Assembly (NCBI GenBank): GCA_027592925.1
Contig: JAQCJO010000005.1
Span: 1-62,259, forward strand
DNA from: Actinomycetota bacterium
GTDB taxonomy: Bacteria; Actinomycetota; Acidimicrobiia; Acidimicrobiales; Ilumatobacteraceae
DNA length: 62,259 nt
Direction: 5' to 3'
Every line of letters starts with the position of its first letter. The stretch's first letter is position 1. Both the position numbers and the translations under genes were made by a program. This document shows, piece after piece, positions 47,214 to 55,765 of the stretch. Under the pieces are notes generated by a model that did not search any database, was not told the DNA's origin, and saw only the letters and a program-made list of their open reading frames with translations.

Positions 47214-48032
47214 TTATTTGTGAATTGGTCCGTCACTATCGCGTAGCGATGGAGCACCGCGGCCCGTGCGCCGCGCAATAATTTCTCCAACAATTGAAAT
47301 TGCTGTTTCTTCTGGAGTTCTCGCACCGACGTCGAGACCAATTGGAGACATGAGTCGAGACAGTTGATCTGAGCTTGTAATGTCTACCTCAGCAAGTCGC
47401 TCAAGCCGCTTGGCGTGTGTTTTACGGCTGCCCATTACACCGATGTAACCAACGTTGGTGGCAAGAGCACCTTGCACTGCAGGCACATCAAACTTTGGGT
47501 CGTGGGTCAAAATACACACTGCATCGCGCGAGGTCAGCGCTGCGCCGCGCTGAGTAAATAACGGTGCTGGCCATGAGACCAAAACTTCGTCGGCCATTGG
47601 AAAACGACGGCGAGTAGCAAAAACTTCGCGGGCGTCGCACACGACCACGTAATAGCCGAGCACTTTTGCAACCTTGGCAAGCGCGGCAGTGAAATCGACG
47701 GCACCAAAAATCCACATTGTTGGTGGTGGAGAAAATGCTTCGATAAAAACACGAACGGTTGGCGTGTCTATTAAGTCTTCTGGAGTTGTTTGACCCTGCG
47801 GACCATAGTGACGCACGCCTGTGCGTCCGGCTTCAACTTCGCCCAGTGCATCGCGAGCAACGACACGATCGAGTTCGCTATCACCAAGCGTGCCAACTGC
47901 ATCTGTCGACGGCGAGACGAGCATCGTTGCGCCAACATGTGGACCATTGATGACAGTGACGAGTGCAACCGGAATATTGGAGCGCACTCGTTCGGCAAAA
48001 ATGGGGTAAAGCGATACTGGTTGGAGCGACAT
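47214..48032 (-). CDS. XdhC/CoxI family protein (XdhC_CoxI + Rossmann domain)
   Basis: GPHVGATMLVSPSTDAVGTLGDSELD; AKVLGYYVVVCDARE..LTHDPKFDVPA..YIGVMGSRKTHAKRLERL. Confidence 0.9.
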   Translation of the reverse strand: MSLQPVSLYPIFAERVRSNIPVALVTVINGPHVGATMLVSPSTDAVGTLGDSELDRVVARDALGEVEAGRTGVRHYGPQGQTTPEDLIDTPTVRVFIEAFSPPPTMWIFGAVDFTAALAKVAKVLGYYVVVCDAREVFATRRRFPMADEVLVSWPAPLFTQRGAALTSRDAVCILTHDPKFDVPAVQGALATNVGYIGVMGSRKTHAKRLERLAEVDITSSDQLSRLMSPIGLDVGARTPEETAISIVGEIIARRTGRGAPSLRDSDGPIHK

Positions 48033-48035
48033 GAT

Positions 48036-48353
48036 TTACCAGGTGAGGGGTGCGATGAAAAGATGAATAATGCCGCCGCATGTGAGACCCACTGCAAATG
48101 CTTCGTCATCTGAGTAACCAAACTTGACAAGACGGGGTTGTTTGTCGCCGCGCAATATCTCGAGTGCCTCAGCAACCACTGCGCCTTCAACGCATCCGCC
48201 ACTCACCGAACCAACAACTTCGCCGTCTTCATTGACAGCCATTGCGGCACCGGGATCGCGCGGGCCAGAGCCTTCGATGTCGACTACGCGAGCAACTGCA
48301 ATCTGTTTGCCTGCCTGCTGCCAGCGCTCGATGTCGTTCAGTAGTTCACGCAT
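48036..48353 (-). CDS. Short XdhC/CoxI family protein
   Basis: RVVDIEGSGPRDPGAAMAVNEDGEVVGSVSGGCVEGAVVAEA..GLTCGGIIHLF. Confidence 0.9.
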   Translation of the reverse strand: MRELLNDIERWQQAGKQIAVARVVDIEGSGPRDPGAAMAVNEDGEVVGSVSGGCVEGAVVAEALEILRGDKQPRLVKFGYSDDEAFAVGLTCGGIIHLFIAPLTW

Positions 48354-48362
48354 AGGTATCAG

Positions 48363-49499
48363 TCAATCGTGAGAAATCACTCGAGTGAGATGCTCGAGAG
48401 CCTGTATGGAATGGCCCTCTACAAAGTCGTCCACATAGGGCAGTGCTGCAGCCATGCCCCGAGCAAGTGGCGCATAACCAGGAGTGACTTTGAGTGGGTT
48501 GACCCACACAACCCTGAAGGCAACTCGTTGTAAGCGCTGCATTTGTTCGGCAAGAACCTCCGGGCCACCTCTGTCCCAACCATCGCTGAGCACTACGACA
48601 ATTGCGCCGCGAGCCATTCCGCGCACGCCCCATGTTGCATTAAATTTGCGCAGGCTTTCGCCGAGTCGTGTGCCTCCGCTCCAGTCGGGCACTTGTGCTG
48701 CAGCGCGAGTAAGTGCTTTGTCCGGGTCGCGGCTATTGAGCTCTTTTGTTAGCCGAGTGAGCCTTGTGCCAAACGTAAATGCCTCTACGCGTTGCCTGCC
48801 GACAACGGCTGCGTGCATAAAACGAAGAAGCGCTCGCGCGTATGGCTCCATGCTGCCCGAGATATCGAGAAGCACAACGAGTCGACGTTGGCGCTCACTT
48901 GGTTTGCGCCAGTGCAAACGAGCAGGCTCGCCACCAAACGCGAGAGATGCGCGAACAGTGCGACGCAAGTCGTGTCGAGAACCACTGCGTTTTGCATGTG
49001 TGAGGCGTAGTGATTGTCGGGGAGGTCCAGCGAGACGAAGTTGATGCATGAGTCGCTGCGATTCGTGCAGTTCTTCGTCGGTGTATTGAGCAAAATCTTT
49101 GCTGCGCAATGATTCGTTTGCGGTAAAGCGCATTTGCAATGTCTGATTTTCATCTTGCGCATCAGCATTATTTTCGTCTGGACCATCTTCGTCGTCAAGT
49201 AACAGCGTGATCTTTTGTGGCGGGCCGTCTTCGTCAACGTCTGTCGCATTACGGCGTTCCCAAAAAACTGCAAATGCTCGGTCGAACAGTTGCTGATCTT
49301 CTGGTCGATGCACCAATGTGGCCCGCCCAGCCCAATACACATCGTCACGTTTGGTCATCGACACAACATCGAGTGCTTGCACAAACGTAATCACCGAATC
49401 GATAGGCACGCTGATGCCCGCGCCGCGCAACACACGCGCAAACGAAACTGCCATTTCGTCTGCCGATGAGCCAGCAGACTGCTTCAGCGCTGTTGACAT
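48363..49499 (-). CDS. coxE: VWA-domain protein, CoxE-like
   Basis: FARVLRGAGISVPIDSVITFVQAL; VVLLDISGSMEPYARALLRF (MIDAS). Confidence 0.92.
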   Translation of the reverse strand: MSTALKQSAGSSADEMAVSFARVLRGAGISVPIDSVITFVQALDVVSMTKRDDVYWAGRATLVHRPEDQQLFDRAFAVFWERRNATDVDEDGPPQKITLLLDDEDGPDENNADAQDENQTLQMRFTANESLRSKDFAQYTDEELHESQRLMHQLRLAGPPRQSLRLTHAKRSGSRHDLRRTVRASLAFGGEPARLHWRKPSERQRRLVVLLDISGSMEPYARALLRFMHAAVVGRQRVEAFTFGTRLTRLTKELNSRDPDKALTRAAAQVPDWSGGTRLGESLRKFNATWGVRGMARGAIVVVLSDGWDRGGPEVLAEQMQRLQRVAFRVVWVNPLKVTPGYAPLARGMAAALPYVDDFVEGHSIQALEHLTRVISHD

Positions 49500-49511
49500 A
49501 ACTAGTGCGCT

Positions 49512-50435
49512 CTAGTTATGCGACAAGCCGCGGTCGAAGGCTTGTTTCACAAGATCGGCAATGCCCGTTTCGCGCACACGTTCGTGATCTTCGCGGTACT
49601 TAAGCACTGTGCCAAGCGTTGCGGCAACGCTGGTCTCATCGAGTTCGAGAATTCCGAGTTGACCAAGCGCGGTTGCCCAATCGATAGTTTCGGCAACGCC
49701 AGGTGGCTTGTACAAATTGAGACCACGCATTGCTTCAACTGCTGCAGCAACTTGCCGTGCAAGTGACTCGGCGATTTGCGGAACACGTAGCCGAACGATG
49801 GCAACTTCGCGCTCAAAATTTGGATGTTCAACCCAGTGATACAGACATCGACGCTTCAGTGCGTCGTGCACATCGCGCGTGCGATTGGAAGTAAGCACCA
49901 CGATTGGCGGGGTAGTCGCACTAAATGTGCCCAGTTCGGGAACTGTGATTTGAAAATCGGAAAGAATCTCGAGGAGATATGCCTCAAACTCGTCGTCGGC
50001 TCTGTCGATTTCGTCGATCAAGAGCACTGCAGGAGTAGTGCGATTGTCGATGGCGCGCAACAGTGCGCGCTTGATCAAAAACCTTTCGTTGTACAACTCG
50101 CTTTCAAGGAGCGAAGTGTTTTTGGACTTTGCCTCACCAGATGCTTCGGCTGCGCGCAGGTGCAACAACTGACGCGAGTAGTCCCAGTCGTACACAGCCT
50201 GCGAGGCATCGATGCCTTCGTAACACTGCAGACGAATGAGTTCACCGCCTGTCATTGCCGCAATCACTTTTGCTAATTCTGTTTTTCCAACACCTGCTTC
50301 ACCCTCCAATAAGAGAGGGCGCTTGAGCGACAACGCCAAAAAAACTGCAGTCGCGAGGCCTTCATCGGCCAAATAGCTTTGCCCACCGAGTGCGTTTCGT
50401 ACTTGGGCCACCGATGTGAGTGCGGGCAAACTCAT
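49512..50435 (-). CDS. coxD: MoxR-family AAA+ ATPase, CoxD-like
   Basis: LLLEGEAGVGKTELAKVIA (Walker A), LLIDEIDRADDEFEAYLLEIL (Walker B). Confidence 0.94.
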   Translation of the reverse strand: MSLPALTSVAQVRNALGGQSYLADEGLATAVFLALSLKRPLLLEGEAGVGKTELAKVIAAMTGGELIRLQCYEGIDASQAVYDWDYSRQLLHLRAAEASGEAKSKNTSLLESELYNERFLIKRALLRAIDNRTTPAVLLIDEIDRADDEFEAYLLEILSDFQITVPELGTFSATTPPIVVLTSNRTRDVHDALKRRCLYHWVEHPNFEREVAIVRLRVPQIAESLARQVAAAVEAMRGLNLYKPPGVAETIDWATALGQLGILELDETSVAATLGTVLKYREDHERVRETGIADLVKQAFDRGLSHN

Positions 50436-50459
50436 TGACTCACTGTAGAGGCACGAGGG

Positions 50460-51881
50460 TTACGAGTCGAAGCCCAAACCCAGCCGGTCGAGGGTGCGCA
50501 GCCAGAGGTTGCGTTTGCCCGTGCGGTCTTCACGACTCAGTGCCCAGCGCGTTGTCTGAATGCCGATAAAGCGAAATGGCTCGGGTGGAAACGGGAGCGG
50601 CTTGCTTTGCACGAACTTAGTTTGAGTGGCTTGGGTCTTGCGTCCGTCGAGCAAATCGAGCATGACTTCGGCACCAAAACGCGAACTTGCCACGCCAAGG
50701 CCGGTGTAGCCGATTGCGTATGCAACTCGGTTGCGCATTGCTTGGCCCCAAAACACGCTGTAGCGACTGCATGTATCGATGGCGCCACCCCACACGTGTG
50801 AAAACTTGACGCCTTCAAGTTGGGGGAAAGTTTCGAAGAAGTGTTGCGACAACTTTGCCCAACTCTCTGGACGAGATTCCAAATCAACACTCATTTTTCC
50901 ACCGAAGAAATACATGGCGTCGTAGCCACCCCAGAGAATGCGATTGTCGGCAGTGAGTCGGTAATAGTGAAACTGATTGGAGATGTCGGATAAACCTTGC
51001 CGATTTTTCCAACCCAAACTGTCCAGTTGCTGTGCGTTCAGTGGCTCGGTAACGAGGCAGTAGTCGTACACCGGTGCGATGTAGTTGTGCATGCGCTTGA
51101 GTAGCGGTTTGAAGGCGTTGGTGGCGAGCGCAACATGTTTGGCTTTAATGTCAGCCAATGCTGTTTCGATTGAGACGCCGCTTCCCGCATAGTCGAGACC
51201 AGTTGCTCGCGTGTCTTCATAGATGCGCACGCCAAGACTTTCGGCCGCACTTTTGAGCCCCCACACGAGGCGTGCTGGATCAACGAGTGCGGCGGTGTCT
51301 TTGCACCACATGCCGCCAGTAAAAATTGGAGATGCAACTTCGCGTTGCACTGCTTGTTGATCGAGCCATTCAACTTTGTGACCCAACTCGAGCAGTTGTT
51401 CATAGTCTTCACGCATCTCGTCGAGATAGTTGGCAGAATGACGCGTGCTCGCAATATCAATCACACCGTTGCGCTCAAAGTCGCAGTCGATGTTGTAGCG
51501 ACGAATTGCTGCCTCAATTTGATTGAGGTTTTCAAGCCCCAAATCTTCAAGCAGACCAACTTCTTTGGGGAAGCGTTGTTGCGCATTGGCTATGCCGTGC
51601 GTGAGGCTCGAATTCATAAAACCGCCATTGCGACCGCTCGCTGCTGATCCAACTTCGTGTGAGTCGATCAGGATGACATCGGCTGACGGATTGCGTTCTT
51701 TGGCCAAGATTGAAGTCCAAAGGCCCGTGTAGCCACCACCAACAATGCACAAGTCGCACGAGTCGTCGCGCACGAGCATCGGATTGGAGTCGGGTTCGTC
51801 GACATCTTCCATCCAATACGGATACGGCTCAGCATCAGCGATCGCGTCCAGAAAGCGTTCGTCTTCTTGATACCCGGCCAT
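50460..51881 (-). CDS. FAD-dependent oxidoreductase (DAO / gamma-glutamylputrescine oxidase-like)
   Basis: CDLCIVGGGYTGLWTSILAKERNPSADVILIDSHEVGSAASGRNGGF; QFHYYRLTADNRILWGGYDAMYFFGG. Confidence 0.9.
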   Translation of the reverse strand: MAGYQEDERFLDAIADAEPYPYWMEDVDEPDSNPMLVRDDSCDLCIVGGGYTGLWTSILAKERNPSADVILIDSHEVGSAASGRNGGFMNSSLTHGIANAQQRFPKEVGLLEDLGLENLNQIEAAIRRYNIDCDFERNGVIDIASTRHSANYLDEMREDYEQLLELGHKVEWLDQQAVQREVASPIFTGGMWCKDTAALVDPARLVWGLKSAAESLGVRIYEDTRATGLDYAGSGVSIETALADIKAKHVALATNAFKPLLKRMHNYIAPVYDYCLVTEPLNAQQLDSLGWKNRQGLSDISNQFHYYRLTADNRILWGGYDAMYFFGGKMSVDLESRPESWAKLSQHFFETFPQLEGVKFSHVWGGAIDTCSRYSVFWGQAMRNRVAYAIGYTGLGVASSRFGAEVMLDLLDGRKTQATQTKFVQSKPLPFPPEPFRFIGIQTTRWALSREDRTGKRNLWLRTLDRLGLGFDS

Positions 51882-51940
51882 GGGTTTTCTCACCACCTAA
51901 CAGCACCAAGTTAGCACCAGCCGCAGTAGCGTTTTCGGCT

Positions 51941-52687
51941 ATGGATCTTGGAATTAGCACGCGAACTGCTGCGGTTGCTGCTGGTTCTGCAGGTTTAGGT
52001 TTTGCAACTGCGCAGGCACTTGCTAATGAGGGAGTGCGAGTAGTTATCTGTAGTCGCGATGCTGTGCGTGTGGCCGAAGCCGCAAAAGCTATTGGTAACG
52101 GTTGCATTGGCGTCGTTGCGGATGTTTCGACCGGTGAGGGCGGTGCGAAATTTGTGCGCGAAGCCATTGCGATACTTGGACACATCGATATTTTGGTGGC
52201 AAACGGTGGGGGACCACCAGCGGGAAACTTTGCATCAACAGATTTAGATGCGTACCCAGCCGCTCTTGAACAAAACTTGTTGTCAGTGATTGGTATGTGC
52301 AAAGAAGCATTGCCCGGCATGCAGGAGCGCAAATGGGGCCGCATCGTTGCTATTACGTCAGTCGCCGTGCGTCAGCCAATGGCAAACTTAATTTTGTCTA
52401 ACACTGCACGCGCTGGGGTGACTGGATTTTTGAAAACAGTTGCACGTGAAGTTGCACAAGATGGGGTCACGGTCAACACCGTGCAACCTGGCATTCATGC
52501 AACCAGTCGAATCACGCAGTTGTATGGAGCGACACCGGATGCGTCGGCGCTCGGTATTCCTGCCGGGGTTGCAGGAAGCCCTGCAGACTTTGGTCAGGTA
52601 GTTGCGTTTTTGTGTGGTGAGGGTGCAAAGTTTGTGACCGGTGCAAGTTTGCAAGTAGACGGTGGATCATATGGAGGGTTGTTGTAA
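51941..52687 (+). CDS. SDR-family protein with non-canonical catalytic motif
   Basis: MDLGISTRTAAVAAGSAGLGFATAQALA; VANGGGPPAG; active-site region SVAVRQPMANLILSNTARAGV (SNTAR in place of YxxxK). Confidence 0.88.
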   Translation: MDLGISTRTAAVAAGSAGLGFATAQALANEGVRVVICSRDAVRVAEAAKAIGNGCIGVVADVSTGEGGAKFVREAIAILGHIDILVANGGGPPAGNFASTDLDAYPAALEQNLLSVIGMCKEALPGMQERKWGRIVAITSVAVRQPMANLILSNTARAGVTGFLKTVAREVAQDGVTVNTVQPGIHATSRITQLYGATPDASALGIPAGVAGSPADFGQVVAFLCGEGAKFVTGASLQVDGGSYGGLL

Positions 52688-52983
52688 TGCTGCAGCATGT
52701 CGTGGCAATCACGTGGAATAATCAGGTGCCACCGAACTATGCAGAAACCGTTTCAGTTGTGCTGCAAGAAATGGCATCGCATATCTCTTCGGTGCGTGAA
52801 TATCATTGCGGGCCCGACTTGGGTGTGTCGACTGCTGTTAATGCCGACTACTTGATCGTGGCAACGTTTGACGATGTTGATGGATGGCGTCAGTACGACG
52901 AAGATGCATCACACAACGAGATTCGCGCCAAGTACTTCAAGCCATACATTGCGTCGCGAGCATCGGCTCAAATAACTTATTAA
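52687..52983 (+). CDS. Dabb (stress-responsive alpha/beta barrel) domain protein
   Basis: MLQHVVAITWNNQVPPNYAETVSVVLQEMASHISSVREYHCGPDLGV..YLIVATFDDVDGWRQYDEDASHNEI; TAATG overlap with SDR. Confidence 0.85.
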   Translation: MLQHVVAITWNNQVPPNYAETVSVVLQEMASHISSVREYHCGPDLGVSTAVNADYLIVATFDDVDGWRQYDEDASHNEIRAKYFKPYIASRASAQITY

Positions 52984-53975
52984 ATACTTTCATTGCGCAA
53001 AATCGTCCAGAATTCTCCCGAATTCAGCATTGACGGGTACATGCGTTCGATCCTGAGCTTGATCAGCCCAAGATCATAAAGATCTTGAATGATCGATTGA
53101 AATGTGTCGGGTGTGAAGTACCAAGCATGCTCATCTTTGATAACGCCTTTGCTTGTCCGATAAATTTCCATCGCAATGTTTAGTCGATCAATTCGATCTG
53201 AGTTTGGGAACTCTGGATTGTGGGCAGGGTCGCCGTGGTTTTCTTTCCAGTGCTCTATTGGATCGTTGTGGGTCATTAAAAGTCGAGACTCGAGTAGTGA
53301 CTCTGCTGTGTGGCTTGCTCTTTTATCGAGATGAGCAGCCAGCACATCGGTGATGGTCGATGGTGTCATGAAATGATCAAAGCAATATCGGTGATCTGGA
53401 ATCAAGACGAAGTACCGGCCACCTTCTATAAGAATATGGTCAACCTGATTCAGGTGATGCACCAAGTCCGGCTGATGTTCGATGGCGTGGCTGGAGAGCA
53501 CGACGCCAAAATGTTCATCTACACAGGAAAGATCTGATGGCTGTGCAACCCAAGTAATGTCGGGAACCTCTTCGGGGTTCATACCCACGGCTGGCGCGCG
53601 CTCACGCAATTCATCAGTGGTGTACACATCAACATATTTGACGCGTGGCCCCTTTACCAACGGCCGAGCGTATGGACCAATCTCTAATGTTTGCATTCCT
53701 ACTGGGATAAGTTGGACGAAAGCAACCCTGTCGTACACTTGGTGGCATCTTCGACCTTGTTTTTTGCCCACTGTTTGATAGTGATCCCATAACTCGTTAT
53801 CGCTGAGTGACGCGATCTCGGGATAAATCGTTCGGTATACCCATGCTTCAAATTCGAGTGGAATCGCATCAATCTCTCGTGCACGACCCTTTGGTGGAGG
53901 AAGAAAAGCCGACAAGATGCGCCTTCGCAATGCTCGCAACACACGGGCAGGAGAAAATCGAGAGGTAACTTCCAT
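52980..53975 (-). CDS. SAM-dependent methyltransferase-like protein
   Basis: TLEIGPYARPLVKGPRVKYVDVYTTDELRERA..FGVVLSSHAIEHQPDLVHHLNQVDHILIEGGRYFVLIPDHRYCFDHF. Confidence 0.8.
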   Translation of the reverse strand: MEVTSRFSPARVLRALRRRILSAFLPPPKGRAREIDAIPLEFEAWVYRTIYPEIASLSDNELWDHYQTVGKKQGRRCHQVYDRVAFVQLIPVGMQTLEIGPYARPLVKGPRVKYVDVYTTDELRERAPAVGMNPEEVPDITWVAQPSDLSCVDEHFGVVLSSHAIEHQPDLVHHLNQVDHILIEGGRYFVLIPDHRYCFDHFMTPSTITDVLAAHLDKRASHTAESLLESRLLMTHNDPIEHWKENHGDPAHNPEFPNSDRIDRLNIAMEIYRTSKGVIKDEHAWYFTPDTFQSIIQDLYDLGLIKLRIERMYPSMLNSGEFWTILRNESI

Positions 53976-53979
53976 TGGG

Positions 53980-54948
53980 TCAGACGCTACTTGGTCGGTG
54001 GCGCTCCCATTTACTAGCGAGCCAACAGGACACGCCTACATAGAGCCAGCCAGCCAAAATGTCGGCAACATAGTGCTCGCCGAAATAGACAAGACAAAGA
54101 GCCATACTTGCTGGCAATGCAAGCGAGATGACTCGCAACCACTTTGGCATGTATGGGAAGAAGAACAACACAACCAAGAGTGCACACGCCGCATGCAACG
54201 AAGGCATTGCTGCATACGGATTGGTGATAGCAGTACCGCGGTCAAACACTTTGCTCACCGACTTAATGCCCATGTGCGACCATGCGCGAGCGGTGATGCG
54301 CTGTAGCGGCGCAATATAACCCTGTTTGGCTGCGAGCCAAGGTGGCGCAACTGGAAATGCTGCAAATGTGGCGCATGACAAAAAGAACAAGATGCTCAGT
54401 CGGCGCACATAACGCACCCACATGTCACGATTAAACCACCACTACAACACTGCAACTCCAGGCGGAAAAATAAAGTGCGTCATGTAGGTGACAGCCAGCG
54501 GGTATTCGTACCAACTGAGAACTTTCGAAATGTTGAGGTGCTGTTGCATCCACACATTGGGATCTGTGCCAAAAAAGAGTGCGCGGTCAAAGTTGCGTAC
54601 CGCCAAATAGGAGATGGGGCGACCCAGTTGGTCGGAAAGACCACGGCTGTATTCGTATGCAAACAGCATTCCGGTAAAGATTGACCAGTCGCGCAACATC
54701 GCAAATTGGTCTTTCCACGACCTACCAACGTTGGCAAAAATAAATGCGACGAGTACCCAACCTGTGACCGCAATGCGATCAATGGGTAATCCAAAACGCT
54801 TGATCGACCATGCAAACAGCGCTAGATACAGCGCAATAGCAACTACACGCGTGCGTGTTGGTTTACGCCGAAGAAAGGTTGTTACTGACAGATTTACGAG
54901 TTTAGTGAAATCGTTATGCCGACGCTTTTTCGAGTGCGCGACGCACAA
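53980..54948 (-). pseudogene. PAP2-superfamily membrane protein interrupted by an in-frame TAG (upstream fragment 54442-54948, downstream fragment 53980-54423)
   Basis: Minus strand reads ..GVAVL TAG WWFNRD MWVRYVRR.. in one frame; stop at 54442-54444; downstream part has the PAP2 motifs YAAMPSLHAACALLVV and GEHYVADILAGW. Confidence 0.75.
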
Positions 54949-55738
54949 GCACTTTGGCTAAGTGCACACGGTATTCGCTCGATGCGTTTAAGTCATCTTG
55001 TGGCTCGGCCTCATTGGATGCGAGTTGGGCAGCGTCGGCAACTGATGCACCCGACTTGAGCGCTGCTGAGACACTTGTTGCCAAGATTGGGGTGCTGCCC
55101 ATGTTGACAAGTGCAACGCCAGATGCGTCTTTGCTGCGCCATGCAGCCACACCAACGATTGCCCAGTCTTGGGCACGGCGATTGAACTTCTCGAAACCCC
55201 ACTTTGCACCATTCATTTTTGGCACACGAATTTCGGTGAGCATTTCGTCTGGCTGGAGTGCACTTTCAAGGAAGCCTTTGTAGAAGTCGGCTGCGGCCAT
55301 GAGTCGTTCGCCCTTCGGGCCTTGCACAACGTACGTCGCACCGAGTGCGAGAGTTGTTGCAGGAAGATCGCTTGCCGAATCGGCGTGAGCAAGTGATCCA
55401 CCAATGGTTCCGCGATGGCGAACCTGAGCGTCACCCACATAACCAGCAGCATGGGCGAGCAGTGGCACTTCTTTGAGGACAAGCGCCGATTTCTCTACAT
55501 CCATGTGGCGAGTCAGTGCACCGATTGCAATGAAGTCTCCACCGTCTTTGATGTAAGAAAGGTCTTTGATGCGACCGATGTCGATGAGCATCGCTGGCTG
55601 GGCCAGGCGAAGTTTCATTAACGGAATAAGGCTGTGTCCGCCTGCCAAAAACTTGGCTTCGTCGCCGTATTGTCCGACGAGCGAAATTGCTTCGGCTGCC
55701 GAAGATGCTCGCTTGTAATCAAATGCTGCTGGTATCAC
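54914..55738 (-). CDS. coxM: FAD-binding medium subunit of molybdenum hydroxylase (CoxM-like)
   Basis: FDYKRASSAAEAISLVGQYGDEAKFLAGGHSLIPLMKLRLAQPAMLIDIGRI; RHRGTIGGSLAHADSASDLPA. Confidence 0.93.
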   Translation of the reverse strand: MIPAAFDYKRASSAAEAISLVGQYGDEAKFLAGGHSLIPLMKLRLAQPAMLIDIGRIKDLSYIKDGGDFIAIGALTRHMDVEKSALVLKEVPLLAHAAGYVGDAQVRHRGTIGGSLAHADSASDLPATTLALGATYVVQGPKGERLMAAADFYKGFLESALQPDEMLTEIRVPKMNGAKWGFEKFNRRAQDWAIVGVAAWRSKDASGVALVNMGSTPILATSVSAALKSGASVADAAQLASNEAEPQDDLNASSEYRVHLAKVLVRRALEKASA

Positions 55739-55765
55739 GATGTGCTCCCTCGAATTATTTCGTAG

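Noticed and set aside
48033-48038. Possible nonsense split between the two XdhC ORFs (same frame, stop then one codon then ATG)
   Set aside because: Each ORF carries its own XdhC_CoxI-type domain, so these are two genes, unlike the PAP2 case.
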